A stretch of DNA of 64,000 nt from positions 1,116,001 to 1,180,000 of the forward strand of contig NZ_CP017917.1 in the NCBI RefSeq assembly GCF_002119525.1, in the 5' to 3' direction. The translations under genes and the position numbers were made by a program. Below the pieces are notes generated by a model. It was not told the DNA's origin. It was given only the letters and a program-made list of their open reading frames with translations, and ran no database searches. This DNA comes from Vibrio syngnathi (GTDB lineage Bacteria; Pseudomonadota; Gammaproteobacteria; Enterobacterales; Vibrionaceae). Positions 1 through 9,669 of this stretch are shown here, piece after piece (the first letter of the stretch is position 1; each line of letters begins with the position of its first letter).

Positions 1-1029
1 CGCTTGGCCGCCCACTCGAAGCATGCCTTGCATCTCATCTCGTTCAAATTCAATAGTGATAGGAAGCATCTGTGTTTGACGCAACCAACCCGTTTGTTGG
101 CTAGCTTGAGCAAGCTTACCTGCTTGATCATTTTGTCCCCAATCAACACCCCAATCGATGCTACTCACTCGCCCTTTCACGATTTGTCCTGGAGCGAAAT
201 CCAACGCCACTTCAACTTCATCACCGACGGTTACGTTACCAAGGCTATTTTCACGATAATAAGCTTCAATCCAGATATCTTCCGTTGAAACAAAGGTCAT
301 GATCGGTTGACCTGCTGACGCGTAGAAACCCTCAGACAGGCTAAAGTTAGAAACGCCCCCTTGTGTCGGTGCTGTAATCACGGTGCGCTCTAGGTTCAAC
401 TGTGCTTGTTCAAGTGCCAACAACGCCGCTTTCACTTGGCTGTTTTCTTGACCTTCTTTACCCATTTGTTTCTTAGCTCGGTCAAGGTCAGCTTCTGCAT
501 TGACAACCGCCGCTCGAGAAGTCGCCAACGATGCTCGCGCTTTATCGGCATCTGATTTAGAAACAACGCCTTTGTCGGCCATCTCTAAAACACGCTTAGC
601 TTGTAGTTTAGTGTTTTGTCTTTCAACAATCGCTGAAGTGAGTTTCGCTTGAGCAGACGCAATACTGGCAGTTTGAGCACCGACATTCTGCCCTGCAATC
701 TCTAAGTTCTGCTCGGCTTGTTGTACTGCTATTCGATAATCAGACTCGTCTAAAATAGCTAATTTGTCACCTTGATTAACCAGTTGGTTAGGTTGAACCA
801 GTATATCGAGTACTTTACCCGACACCTCTGGCTTGATTGGTACGATATAACCTTTTACACGAGCATTATCAGTAATAGGGATGATGCGGTCTGAAATGAC
901 ACTGAAGAGCAACATGAATGCAACAAACAACAATAAGTAGTTTGTGACCTTTCTTACTTTGTCTTTTCCGTTTTCTTGCTGGCCAACTTCTTCATTGGCT
1001 TCTTGCTTATTCCCGTCGACTTCTGACAT
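1..1029 (-). CDS. HlyD/EmrA-family membrane fusion protein (C-terminus cut by window start)
   Basis: I translated the minus strand from the ATG at 1029; the frame stays open for 343 codons to the window edge, so the C-terminus is missing. A charged cytoplasmic N-terminus of about 25 residues is followed by one membrane segment (about residues 30-50). Next come a biotinyl-lipoyl-like half (V-K-G-Y-I-V-P-I-K-P-E-V-S-G-K-V), a long alanine/glutamine-rich coiled-coil hairpin (about 100-200) and a beta-barrel portion. This is the layout of periplasmic adaptor subunits that link an inner-membrane drug exporter to an outer-membrane channel. The inner-membrane partner is presumably to the left, outside the window. 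The AraC gene at 1189 is transcribed divergently and may regulate it. Family assignment is firm; the substrate is unknown. Confidence 0.88.
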   Translation of the reverse strand, partial: MSEVDGNKQEANEEVGQQENGKDKVRKVTNYLLLFVAFMLLFSVISDRIIPITDNARVKGYIVPIKPEVSGKVLDILVQPNQLVNQGDKLAILDESDYRIAVQQAEQNLEIAGQNVGAQTASIASAQAKLTSAIVERQNTKLQAKRVLEMADKGVVSKSDADKARASLATSRAAVVNAEADLDRAKKQMGKEGQENSQVKAALLALEQAQLNLERTVITAPTQGGVSNFSLSEGFYASAGQPIMTFVSTEDIWIEAYYRENSLGNVTVGDEVEVALDFAPGQIVKGRVSSIDWGVDWGQNDQAGKLAQASQQTGWLRQTQMLPITIEFERDEMQGMLRVGGQA

Positions 1030-1188
1030 GGGACTCCCTTCTAGATAACTAACATCAACAAAATTAATACTTTAAAAATAAACCCAGCGATGGAAAACTC
1101 AAGTAAATAGGGTTAGATTTAGTAAACAAAACGTTGCAAATGATATGCACGTCTAATTGTGCAACAATATATACAGGATTGTATTCCA

Positions 1189-2196
1189 ATGACCTCTAGT
1201 CACTACCAAGTCCCGGTAATTCAAACGAACTACGCTAAAATTCTGGTTCAGGTTTTTTCTGACTATGGTCTTGATTTACACTTGTTGCTTAAAGATTCAG
1301 GTTTACCACCCGACCTTATCGAATCAGAAAGTGATTTTGTGCCATCAGAATCAATCAAACGGCTGATTTATCTGACTTCATCACAACTGGGCGTCTCTCG
1401 TTTTACCGATGTGCTCGGCCTTGCGTTTAGACGGAGAATCATCCCATACGTCCTGCATCAGTTTACCGAATTTGAAACGATTGAAGATTCGTTAAAACAC
1501 ATCAACACCATTTTCTCCTATGACTCTCCCGGTAGTAGAGTCGACTTTATTCAAGAACATGGGCAAAGTTGGTTTTGTCGAACCGCTCCTGAAGATAGCT
1601 CATCGATGTTCCAATGGGGTGAAGTTTTCGCGATCACCTATATCATTGAATTAATAAATATTTTATCTAAGTCACCTTGGCAACCAACCAAGGTACGCTT
1701 GCAAGGAAATGACACAGACATCGTTAAAACGCTGCTTTCCAATCATTGCCAGTTGTTTGTCGACCATAGCTCCACAGCAGTTATGATCCCTGATGAGATC
1801 TTACAATTACCGATTCGACTCACTGCCAAAGATTTGAGCAACAAGCCCGCTATCATTGAATGGCACACCAGCTTTACTGACAGTGTCTACGAGTTGCTCA
1901 AGCCCTATATGAAAGAACAAGACCTCTCACTTGAAGAAGCGGCTGCGCTGCTTAACTTTTCGGTAAGAACGTTTCAACGTAAACTCAAAGGCGAAAATAC
2001 CACCTACCGAAAAATCAAAGAAAACCTGATGTTTTCCGTTGCGTGTGAGCTAATGGAAGAAGGCCATACGTTGACTTACATCTCAAGCCAATTGGGTTAC
2101 ACCAACATTTCCCATTTTTCTAGAGCCTTTAAGCGAGTCTCTGGTATTACTCCAAAGATTTACCAACGCTCAGTTTCAGCTCAAGCACGATTATAG
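1189..2196 (+). CDS. AraC-family transcriptional regulator (OruR/ArgR-like layout)
   Basis: The N-terminal half resembles the arabinose-binding-like domain of the AraC subgroup with a long sensor domain. The C-terminal ~100 residues carry two helix-turn-helix motifs, the second around S-Q-L-G-Y-T-N-I-S-H-F-S-R-A-F-K-R, followed by the usual G-I-T-P-K-I-Y. I prefer the ATG at 1189 (M-T-S-S-H-Y) to an in-frame GTG at 1159, because 1189 gives the normal family N-terminus. The gene is divergent from the membrane fusion protein and is a candidate for its local regulator. It ends base-to-base against the convergent diguanylate cyclase gene (2196/2197). Confidence 0.85.
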   Translation: MTSSHYQVPVIQTNYAKILVQVFSDYGLDLHLLLKDSGLPPDLIESESDFVPSESIKRLIYLTSSQLGVSRFTDVLGLAFRRRIIPYVLHQFTEFETIEDSLKHINTIFSYDSPGSRVDFIQEHGQSWFCRTAPEDSSSMFQWGEVFAITYIIELINILSKSPWQPTKVRLQGNDTDIVKTLLSNHCQLFVDHSSTAVMIPDEILQLPIRLTAKDLSNKPAIIEWHTSFTDSVYELLKPYMKEQDLSLEEAAALLNFSVRTFQRKLKGENTTYRKIKENLMFSVACELMEEGHTLTYISSQLGYTNISHFSRAFKRVSGITPKIYQRSVSAQARL

Positions 2197-3258
2197 TTAA
2201 CCAAGGACAATTGGTTTTGGGCAACCTTGACTAGAGCTACATACCCTATTTCGGCCACTGCCTTTAGCACGATAAAGTGCTCTATCCGCACTCCGATAGC
2301 TTGCTTCAGCTTGGGCGTGTATTTCAGACACGCCACTACTTACCGTCAGATTCAACGTTGTACCTTTGGTAATCACTTCTTTTAATCGATGCATGGCTTC
2401 AAATGCTTCTGCCAAATCGGTCTCTGGCATCAAAATAGCAAACTCTTCGCCGCCAACTCGCGCCACGATGTCGGTATCTCGGCTGTTAGCTCTCAATAAT
2501 TCAGCCACCTCTTTAAGTGCCCTGTCACCTTGGTCATGGCCATAGTTATCATTGATAGCCTTGAAATGATCCAGATCGATCAAGGCTAAACAAGAATGTG
2601 TGTAACCGTAACGGGCGGCTAGGTTTGAGTAGTTGTTTAAATCTTTATCAAAACGACGACGGTTCCAGCACCCTGTGAGAGAGTCTGTTTCCACCAGCAT
2701 TCTCAGTCGACGTTCTAAGACTTTGCGTCGGCTAATATCAGTAAAGGTGGCGACGTACTTTTCATTATTCGGCAGTAATTCGGTTAGCTTCTCCACGACA
2801 GCATTAACCGTAAAATGTTCACCAAGCCGGCTGACACCACTCAACTCCCCTTTCCATCGATAGTTCTGCTTAAGCGAAGTTGCAATAGTCGCTATCAAGC
2901 TATTGTTGTTCATAAAGCAAAGGTCAGAAATTGGGCGAGCTTCGACTTGATCAAAGGCATAGCCTGAAACCCTAGAAAACTGTTGATTAACTTGTATTAT
3001 CTTCAATTGACTGTCGAGGATGATAAAACCAGCGACACCATCAATGATCGCTTCAGACAAGCTGTTCTTACTTTGAGTCATTTCATGGCGATAAAGGCGT
3101 CCGGTAATAAGAGTGCTGATCAAGAACAACGTACATACAGAAAAAACCATAGCTGCCGTAGAAGCAATGCTCAGCAACCACAAGCTAACGGCCATATTAA
3201 GGACAAGTGAAGATACCACGTATAGCGGCACTTTTCGGTCAAAACTCAACTTGTTCAT
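2197..3258 (-). CDS. Membrane-anchored PAS-GGDEF diguanylate cyclase
   Basis: Predicted to make cyclic di-GMP from two GTP. Two closely spaced membrane segments (about residues 10-55) are followed by a PAS domain (about 65-180) and a GGDEF domain (about 190-345). The active-site motif GGEEF is intact at 269-273. R260 and D263 form an RxxD inhibitory site at the expected five-residue spacing, so product feedback is likely. The 353-residue length is typical of single-PAS cyclases. The gene is convergent with the AraC gene and shares no intergenic DNA with it. What the PAS domain senses cannot be read from the sequence. Confidence 0.92.
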   Translation of the reverse strand: MNKLSFDRKVPLYVVSSLVLNMAVSLWLLSIASTAAMVFSVCTLFLISTLITGRLYRHEMTQSKNSLSEAIIDGVAGFIILDSQLKIIQVNQQFSRVSGYAFDQVEARPISDLCFMNNNSLIATIATSLKQNYRWKGELSGVSRLGEHFTVNAVVEKLTELLPNNEKYVATFTDISRRKVLERRLRMLVETDSLTGCWNRRRFDKDLNNYSNLAARYGYTHSCLALIDLDHFKAINDNYGHDQGDRALKEVAELLRANSRDTDIVARVGGEEFAILMPETDLAEAFEAMHRLKEVITKGTTLNLTVSSGVSEIHAQAEASYRSADRALYRAKGSGRNRVCSSSQGCPKPIVLG

Positions 3259-3394
3259 AGTTTTCTCAGGTCATGTACGAGTGACTATGATGGCTAAGTT
3301 TCCACTAAGATATTTACCATTTTACGACACATATGAATTCAAATTACATACCGAATAAGAAAATCATTGGCTTTGTGATTCACTTACCTCATTA

Positions 3395-3823
3395 TCATTG
3401 AACCGCCAAATCGGCTTTTCGTACCCAAAATGCTCGCACATGATCGTAAATCAGATTAAACACAAACGCGTAAATGGTAATAAAAATTGTCACGCCGATA
3501 TCCATTAAAAATGCCTGCCAAATCCCCACATCAAGTAAGTAAGCCATCACTGGGATCGTCGCCACCAGCAAGCCTGCCTCAAATAGCACGACATGAAAAA
3601 CACGTAACTTGAGCGAACGCTTTGATTTTTCACCCATGAAGTAGCGATCAAAAATGCGGTTGAAACAGTAATTCCAAATCATAGCGATTGTCGCGACAAC
3701 TATCATGGTTCCTGATAAGGCATTCACATCATGATCGGTAAATATCGCTAAACCAATAATTGAAAGTGTTACAGCCAAAACTTCGAATAATACTGAGTGA
3801 AACACTCTTTCTAACGTACTCAT
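3395..3823 (-). CDS. PACE-family (AceI-like) small multidrug/biocide efflux protein
   Basis: A 142-residue integral membrane protein built from two copies of a two-helix unit (about 8-60 and 75-135). Each copy begins with R-V-F-H-(S/V)-V-L-F-E, which marks the bacterial transmembrane pair domain of the proteobacterial antimicrobial compound efflux family. The conserved membrane glutamate of each repeat (F-E-V-L / F-E-A-G-L) is present. Family members export biocides such as chlorhexidine or short diamines by proton antiport. The LysR-type gene at 3962 is divergent, the usual arrangement for PACE genes, and probably controls it. Confidence 0.88.
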   Translation of the reverse strand: MSTLERVFHSVLFEVLAVTLSIIGLAIFTDHDVNALSGTMIVVATIAMIWNYCFNRIFDRYFMGEKSKRSLKLRVFHVVLFEAGLLVATIPVMAYLLDVGIWQAFLMDIGVTIFITIYAFVFNLIYDHVRAFWVRKADLAVQ

Positions 3824-3961
3824 ACATTCCTCTGAATAATCTAGTCTGTGTTGGATTAGCTCGGATTATGTCATCGGAAATAATAAGAGAAAGTTAACAG
3901 CCATCACGAATAGTGATAGCCTAGGAGTTATTACCCCTTTTGGTATTGAGCGAGAGATAAC

Positions 3962-4864
3962 ATGTACAGTTTTGAGCAACTAAAAGTCTTCGTCACTGTG
4001 TGTGAAAGTGGCTCTTTCTCTGCAGCCGCTCGCAAACTGGAACGCGCTCAGTCTGGAGTCAGCCAGTCGATCGCCAACCTAGAAATTGCCATCGACCAAG
4101 AGCTGTTTAACCGAGAGAAAAACATCCCCGTTTTGACCAACACAGGTAAAGCGTTATTGCCTGTCGCTAAGTCGATTCTCGACCAACAAAAGTACTTCGA
4201 CCAAAAAGTAGAATCGCTGACACAAGAAGATGAACACGAACTGATCATTGCCATTGATGAGAGCATCATAGACAAGAACTTCATTAAAATAATCAGCTCA
4301 CTGGCCGATCAGTTCCCAATCACGCACTTCGATATTATTACGACTTCAACCTTCGATGTGGAAGACTTAGTCAGGCGCGGCAAAGCTCAGATTGGCATCA
4401 TCTATGCGGATGGTGAACTTAAAGTGGATATGGACTTCTTCTTACTGGGCCAAGCACGTTTTCTTACGGTTAGCTCCGCCACTCACGAGCTGAGCCAAAT
4501 GCCCATCGTTCAAGACTCAGACCTAAAGCGCTACCGCCAATGTGTGCATCGTAGTTCGAAGCAGCGCGAATTGTGGTTCACCTATGGCATCAGCTCGATG
4601 CTTTGGTATGCCAACAACCACAAAACAATCATAGATCTCGTTGAACAGAACGTAGGGTGGGCAAATGTGCCTGAAATGATGGTGATAGAAGGGATTCAGA
4701 AAGGCGATCTCGTAGCACTGCCAGTGGCACACGAGCATGGTGGTTGGATGACTCCTGTGGGTTGCTTAGTGTCTCGCAGCCATATCAATGGCCCAGTGTT
4801 AACAAGTTTACTTGAAAAACTAAAAGGCCACTCATTAGAGAACAATCAATGGCAAGCCAACTAA
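3962..4864 (+). CDS. LysR-family transcriptional regulator
   Basis: 300 residues, the family's normal size. The winged helix-turn-helix is at about 1-60 (F-V-T-V-C-E-S-G-S-F-S-A-A-A-R-K-L) and is followed by a linker helix and a periplasmic-binding-protein-like effector domain (about 90-290). It starts 138 bases from the divergent PACE-type efflux gene, and LysR regulators of PACE transporters are commonly encoded this way. I infer that it activates that gene in response to the exported compound. The effector is unknown. Confidence 0.88.
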   Translation: MYSFEQLKVFVTVCESGSFSAAARKLERAQSGVSQSIANLEIAIDQELFNREKNIPVLTNTGKALLPVAKSILDQQKYFDQKVESLTQEDEHELIIAIDESIIDKNFIKIISSLADQFPITHFDIITTSTFDVEDLVRRGKAQIGIIYADGELKVDMDFFLLGQARFLTVSSATHELSQMPIVQDSDLKRYRQCVHRSSKQRELWFTYGISSMLWYANNHKTIIDLVEQNVGWANVPEMMVIEGIQKGDLVALPVAHEHGGWMTPVGCLVSRSHINGPVLTSLLEKLKGHSLENNQWQAN

Positions 4865-4920
4865 TCTCCCCCCAATTCTTGAGTTCAACCTATTTCAGCA
4901 ACTGAATCCTAAATCAATGA

Positions 4921-4940
4921 CGGTGGTGTTTTCTCCACCG
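4921..4940 (+). terminator. Possible terminator after the LysR gene
   Basis: A 6-bp GC-rich stem CGGTGG/CCACCG with an 8-base loop lies 57 bases past the LysR stop codon. The following run is only partly T-rich, so termination strength is uncertain. Confidence 0.4.
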
Positions 4941-5001
4941 TTACCTCATTTCCACTTTTTGTGCCGATAATTTTCTTTATCGTGTGGATAAAACACCCTA
5001 G

Positions 5002-5030
5002 TTGATATCCCAAAGTGACATAACTAGTAT
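5002..5030 (+). promoter_or_regulatory. Sigma-70-like promoter for the 5046 gene
   Basis: A -35 box TTGATA (5002-5007) and a -10 box TAGTAT (5025-5030) are separated by exactly 17 bases. Expected transcription start is near 5037, only about 9 bases before the TTG used as start codon of the next gene. Either that mRNA is nearly leaderless or the real start codon lies further in. Confidence 0.55.
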
Positions 5031-5045
5031 GCGATCCCAAAGGGT

Positions 5046-5627
5046 TTGTCTTATCAAACTGATATCGACAAAACCAAATCGCTCTTTAACACCACTGACC
5101 CAACTTCAAATCTCCCAGATAAACGCTCTGTCTTGCAGTCGCTTATGCCGGTTTCAAATAGATCACCTTTGAATATTGATTCGCACCCAGTTTATGAGCC
5201 CTCTTCGAGTGCTTTTTTATATCTAAATGAACCTTTTGGAAAATTTGTCGTGAACGTTTTAAGAAATATTTGCCCTGAGAAAATGGGCAAAGAGCGTAAC
5301 AAACGAGAGTATGATTTACGCGTACTTAATTGTGTCAGTGAAAGCGAGTATGAATCGCGTATGGCAGTTTGGAATAGCTTAACTTTGGTAGCTACTCCGT
5401 CTGTTTCAGAAACAAAAGGCTTCATCGATGAGGCTTTCAACAAACTTCAGCAAGACTTGAAAGAAGCGAGCCGCGAGTTATCGATTAACTACACGGACTT
5501 CATTGCCATGGCGCATGAAGAACTCAACTACATTAAGGTGTTTGTTGCTGATAAGACCGCACAATACGGTTGGTATGCCGCGATCGTTATTATGGTCATC
5601 GGCACTATTGCTCTGTGTGCTCAGTAG
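5046..5627 (+). CDS. Hypothetical protein with C-terminal membrane anchor
   Basis: I do not recognise this family. The 193-residue frame begins with TTG at 5046. There is no clear ribosome site and the promoter lies almost on top of it, so the ATG at codon 34 (5145) is an alternative start. The protein is soluble and helical until a single hydrophobic segment near the C-terminus (Y-A-A-I-V-I-M-V-I-G-T-I-A-L), so it looks tail-anchored with the bulk in the cytoplasm. Its own promoter and a strong terminator make it a single-gene unit. Confidence 0.6.
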   Translation: MSYQTDIDKTKSLFNTTDPTSNLPDKRSVLQSLMPVSNRSPLNIDSHPVYEPSSSAFLYLNEPFGKFVVNVLRNICPEKMGKERNKREYDLRVLNCVSESEYESRMAVWNSLTLVATPSVSETKGFIDEAFNKLQQDLKEASRELSINYTDFIAMAHEELNYIKVFVADKTAQYGWYAAIVIMVIGTIALCAQ

Positions 5628-5750
5628 ATCAAACTGTGCATTCAATAGACGCTTTCAGGATCAATAAAAACTTCATGTTCCACAAACAGCATGGCGCTCT
5701 TAATAGATTGTCTTAGAAGCTCAGTCGATAACCTTAAAAGCTCAAGCGAT

Positions 5751-5780
5751 AAACATAAGCACATCTCTGTGCTTATGTTT
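5751..5780 (+). terminator. Hairpin terminator after the 5046 gene
   Basis: A perfect 13-bp stem AAACATAAGCACA / TGTGCTTATGTTT closed by a TCTC loop. It lies between the 5046 gene and the convergent thiE gene and may serve both directions. Confidence 0.6.
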
Positions 5781-5830
5781 TAGCTAAAAAAACAAACAGT
5801 TAAAATCATTTTTTTCTAGTCTAAAAGACT

Positions 5831-6448
5831 TCACTTTCCCATTAGTGACAACAGATCCCGCGTCGCTTGTTTTGGATCTTCAGCGTGACATATCGCAGAT
5901 ACCAATGCTAACCCATGAATACCGCTCTCAACCAACTGCGGGATGTTCGATTCGTTAATTCCACCAATACCGACAATCGGTAGCTTCGTTGTCTCCAACG
6001 CCATTTTAATTCCATCATAGCCCCAATGTTTCTTAAGATTTGTCTTAGTCGGTGTGGCAAAAAGCGCACTGAGGCCAATGTAATCGATCGGCAAGCTATC
6101 GGCTTCTCGAAGCTGTTGTTCAGTTTCAATCGACAAACCAAGAATCTTATCTGGACCAATCAACTGACGGGCTAACTCAGCAGGCATATCAGACTGTCCT
6201 AAATGTAAGCCGTCAGCATCCACAGCCAACGCAACGTCTACCCGATCGTTAATGATCAGCGGGACACCAGAGCCAGCCAAAATCGACTTAACGGCCTGCG
6301 CACGTTCAATAAAAGCTCTGACATCTCCATGCTTCTCTCTTACTTGAACCATAGTGACACCACCAGCGATTGCTTGTTCAACCACGAACTTAAGCGTTTC
6401 TAGATCTTGCTGGTCATCAGTAACCAAGTAGAGCTTGTAAAGATTCAT
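5831..6448 (-). CDS. thiE: Thiamine-phosphate synthase
   Basis: Joins the pyrimidine (HMP-PP) and thiazole (THZ-P) moieties to give thiamine monophosphate in the cytoplasm. TIM-barrel family signatures are visible: Y-L-V-T-D near the start, M-V-Q-V-R-E-K, L-I-I-N-D-R-V-D-V-A, D-G-L-H-L-G-Q-S-D-M and V-G-I-G-G-I-N near the C-terminus. The ATG at 6448 (M-N-L-Y-K-L-Y) gives the normal ~206-residue length; the frame can be extended upstream without good family support. It stands apart from the riboswitch-controlled thi operon at 8.8-13.9 kb, and I see no TPP riboswitch in front of it. Confidence 0.92.
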   Translation of the reverse strand: MNLYKLYLVTDDQQDLETLKFVVEQAIAGGVTMVQVREKHGDVRAFIERAQAVKSILAGSGVPLIINDRVDVALAVDADGLHLGQSDMPAELARQLIGPDKILGLSIETEQQLREADSLPIDYIGLSALFATPTKTNLKKHWGYDGIKMALETTKLPIVGIGGINESNIPQLVESGIHGLALVSAICHAEDPKQATRDLLSLMGK

Positions 6449-6707
6449 ATCGTGCCTTTTGAATCGGAGTCTAAATTGCGTTTCTACTATTTTACCGACA
6501 ATTTGCATCATGTGCATGGAAGTTAATAATAAATTTGCTCAATTAAGCATGCTCCAACAAATATGCAACCCATTGAAACGAGACTAAAAAACCGGATTTT
6601 TTAACGAAAGCGTTACTTATTACACAAACTATTCACTTAAGCCTGCCCAGAACACTGTTTTATGGAATACTTCGCAGTGAAGGAATCAGGTAAATATAGG
6701 GATAGTT

Positions 6708-8651
6708 ATGCGCCACCTTTCTATAGCATTTAAGATCAAGCTAGGTTATGCCATCTGCTTGCTCTTTTTCGTCATTTCAGGCTTTGTGAGTTACAAAGGT
6801 ATCCAAACCTTGTCGAACGGCTTTAGCCAATACAGTGTACTTAGCCAGAAAGCGACACTGTCAGGCAACATTCAAGTGCATTTTCTGCAGATGCGCTTAG
6901 CCTCTGAACGTTACTTAAAGTCATTGGATGAGCAATATGAAACGAATTATCAATCAAGCAAACTCGCGATTGATGAACTGCTGAACAACTTAATTCAAAC
7001 CACTACCAAAACCGATAGCCTAGCTAGCCTGCAATTAGTGCAAGACAGCGTGGCGGCATTTGACACGGCTTATGGCTCAATGAAACAGAGCCAGCTGCTC
7101 ATCGACCAATTGGTGAATGTCGAGATGGTCAAACGAGAAACCAACGCCCTCAAAGCCGCGCAAAGCTTGTTGTATGAGTCGTACAACAACAATGATCCAA
7201 ACGCGAGCTTATACGCGGGTATGTTGATGGAGAACTTCCTCGCAGCCAAGATCACTGTACTGAGTTACTCAAACAACAACGACCTAAAAACCTATGAAGC
7301 GGGTAAAGATATCTTTGAATACGCGTTGCCGGGTATTGAAGGCGACATTGAGTCTCTCAAATCATCTCCATACCAAAGCGAGCTTATTGAAGACTTCTCT
7401 AACCAGCGCGAAGCGTACGCAAAAGGCTTTGAGCAAGTTCATCAACAGATGATCGAGAACACGCAAAGAACCGCGACGCTTGCCTCGATTGGTGACAGCT
7501 TGGCTATCGCTGTGGCTGATGCTCAAAGTATTCTCGAGCAACAGAAACAAGCGCTCACGCCAGTACTGCAAGCCAGTGAAAAACGCTCAATTCAAATCAT
7601 CTTCTTGCTAACGGGTGTGGCTTTGGTGATTGGCATGACGAGCGCTGTGTTGGTGACTCGCTCTATTACTAAAGGCATCGCGCAGGTTAAACAAATCACC
7701 AATGAGCTTTCTCAAGGCAACCTGAATGTTGAAGTGAACATCGAGAGCAAGAACGAGATTGGCGAACTGCTGACCAACATGGAGATCACCATTGAATCTC
7801 TGCGCGATATTGTCGGCCAAGTGAACCGCTCTAGTGTGCGTATTGGTGAGATGTCGGAGTCGCTTAATCAAGTGACTAACACCAGCTCAACTAACGCGAC
7901 CCAGTTGAACAGCGAGATGATCAATATCTCGTCAGCCGCCGATCAGTTGGCTTCGAGCACATCAGAAATTGCTGCAAGTGCTAACCACGCGTCTCAAGTT
8001 GCAAACCAAGCGACCGAGAATGTAGCGATGGGTCTAAAAGAAGTAGACAAAACACTGCACGAAATTGGCAGTGCCGATGAAAGCATGCAGGTCAGCAGTC
8101 AGAAAGTGACTGACCTACACAAAGAGTCGATGAACATTGGTGCCATTCTTGAAGTAATCAAAGGCGTTTCTGAGCAAACTAACCTGTTAGCACTGAATGC
8201 GGCTATTGAAGCCGCTCGTGCGGGTGAACAAGGTCGCGGATTTGCTGTCGTAGCCGACGAAGTAAGAACGCTCGCTAAGCGCACCCAAGATTCTGCAAGC
8301 CAAATTGATGAACTCATCACCTCACTGCAGCGTGGCGCTAAAGATGCGTTAGAGTCGATTAAGGAGAGCCACAGCACGGTTTCCGATGCTTCAACTCAGG
8401 CACAGCAAGCTTCTCAGAACTTGCATGTGATTAACCAACACATCCAAGATTTGAATCAGGCCAACAGCCAAATTGCAGTATCCGTTGACGAACAAGATTG
8501 CTTAACCAAGTCGTTGGGTGAAAACGCGCAAGGTGCGAATACCATCGCACAAAGTAACCAAGAATCGGTCAGCAGCATTTCTGGTGCAGCGAGTGACTTA
8601 ACCGAAGTTGCTCATCACTTAGAGAGCCAAGTGAATCGATTTAGAACCTAG
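6708..8651 (+). CDS. Methyl-accepting chemotaxis protein
   Basis: A 647-residue transmembrane receptor. Membrane segments lie at about 11-31 and 294-317. Between them is a large helical periplasmic sensor domain, after them a HAMP segment (R-S-I-T-K-G-I), then the cytoplasmic signalling hairpin. The highly conserved CheA/CheW-binding tip is present ([15 protein letters not shown], then [15 protein letters not shown]). It should report an unidentified ligand to the flagellar motor. There is no C-terminal CheR-tether pentapeptide; the protein ends N-R-F-R-T. It is transcribed alone and followed by a strong terminator. Confidence 0.95.
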   Translation: MRHLSIAFKIKLGYAICLLFFVISGFVSYKGIQTLSNGFSQYSVLSQKATLSGNIQVHFLQMRLASERYLKSLDEQYETNYQSSKLAIDELLNNLIQTTTKTDSLASLQLVQDSVAAFDTAYGSMKQSQLLIDQLVNVEMVKRETNALKAAQSLLYESYNNNDPNASLYAGMLMENFLAAKITVLSYSNNNDLKTYEAGKDIFEYALPGIEGDIESLKSSPYQSELIEDFSNQREAYAKGFEQVHQQMIENTQRTATLASIGDSLAIAVADAQSILEQQKQALTPVLQASEKRSIQIIFLLTGVALVIGMTSAVLVTRSITKGIAQVKQITNELSQGNLNVEVNIESKNEIGELLTNMEITIESLRDIVGQVNRSSVRIGEMSESLNQVTNTSSTNATQLNSEMINISSAADQLASSTSEIAASANHASQVANQATENVAMGLKEVDKTLHEIGSADESMQVSSQKVTDLHKESMNIGAILEVIKGVSEQTNLLALNAAIEAARAGEQGRGFAVVADEVRTLAKRTQDSASQIDELITSLQRGAKDALESIKESHSTVSDASTQAQQASQNLHVINQHIQDLNQANSQIAVSVDEQDCLTKSLGENAQGANTIAQSNQESVSSISGAASDLTEVAHHLESQVNRFRT

Positions 8652-8696
8652 CAAAACAGCTTTAACACAGCTGACATAGTTCCGAGTCATAAATAG

Positions 8697-8731
8697 AAAA
8701 TCCCCCAGCACATATGTGTTGGGGGATTTTT
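8697..8731 (+). terminator. Strong terminator after the chemotaxis receptor gene
   Basis: Stem ATCCCCCAGCACA / TGTGTTGGGGGAT flanked by A-run and T-run. It can act in both directions and would stop both the receptor gene and read-through from thiM. Confidence 0.85.
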
Positions 8732-8765
8732 AATAAACGAGATAATTTAAACTCGATAATGGGCA

Positions 8766-8804
<39 letters not shown>

Positions 8805-8813
8805 AGATTGAAC

Positions 8814-9599
8814 CTACTGAATCTTCAGACGTTGAATCAGTGTCTCTTCATCTAATTGATAAAGTTCATCAAGCAGGTTCATCTGCAAACTACCCGGGCC
8901 GCGAGAGTTCTCAGCAGCAATTTCACCAACCACACCCAATACCGCCGCTGCCGCCAAACCACTGTCATCACCAACAGCAGCGAAAGCGCCCGTCAATGCC
9001 GTTAAGGTACAACCCATGCCTGTCACATACGGCATCATTGGATGTCCGTTATTTAACGTAACAACGCTGTCTTTAGTGACAACATAATCTGTCTCACCAG
9101 AAATCACCACATTGGCACCGTATTCCGCGACTAAGCATTGCGCTGCGCCTAATGCGGCATCACTGCTATCTAGCGCATCAACGCCTTTGCTCTGCGCTTG
9201 TTCGCCCGCTAACGCGATAACCTCAGACGCGTTACCACGAATGATCAACTTGTCGGCTAAGCGGGCAATTTCACGAGAAGTCTCGGTACGCAGCGTACTT
9301 GCGCCACAACCCACCGGGTCAAGAACCACAACCTTGTTGTTCGCGTTCGCTTGCTCAACAGCAAAGCGCATTCTTGGCGTCCAAACACTATCAAGTGTGC
9401 CAATGTTAATCACAAGCCCGCCAGAGAAAGACATCATCTCAGCCAGTTCTTGTTGTGAGTGCGCCATGATAGGTGAAGCGCCAATCGCCAATAACGCATT
9501 GGCCGTATTGTTCATCACGACGTAGTTGGTGATGTTCACAACCAGTGGTTTTTGCTCTCGTACTGCGCGCAACGATTGGATGATTTGTTCAGTTAGCAT
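8814..9599 (-). CDS. thiM: Hydroxyethylthiazole kinase
   Basis: Phosphorylates 4-methyl-5-(2-hydroxyethyl)thiazole so that it can be re-used for thiamine. The ribokinase-like fold motifs are visible: N-I-T-N-Y-V-V-M-N near the N-terminus, [11 protein letters not shown], and [13 protein letters not shown] near the C-terminus with the anion-hole/catalytic cysteine. The ATG at 9599 (M-L-T-E-Q) fits the family better than the upstream extension. It is the last gene of the thiD-thiZXY-tenA-thiM operon, 70 bases after tenA. Confidence 0.94.
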   Translation of the reverse strand: MLTEQIIQSLRAVREQKPLVVNITNYVVMNNTANALLAIGASPIMAHSQQELAEMMSFSGGLVINIGTLDSVWTPRMRFAVEQANANNKVVVLDPVGCGASTLRTETSREIARLADKLIIRGNASEVIALAGEQAQSKGVDALDSSDAALGAAQCLVAEYGANVVISGETDYVVTKDSVVTLNNGHPMMPYVTGMGCTLTALTGAFAAVGDDSGLAAAAVLGVVGEIAAENSRGPGSLQMNLLDELYQLDEETLIQRLKIQ

Positions 9600-9669
9600 G
9601 GGTAAATCCTTATTCGTGAAAGTCGTTTTAAGCCGCTGCAGGTAGGCTAGCGACAAGGTTTAGCCGTGG

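Noticed and set aside
4..288. Plus-strand 94-codon frame at the window start
   Set aside because: It lies antisense to a well-conserved HlyD/EmrA reading frame and has no family character.
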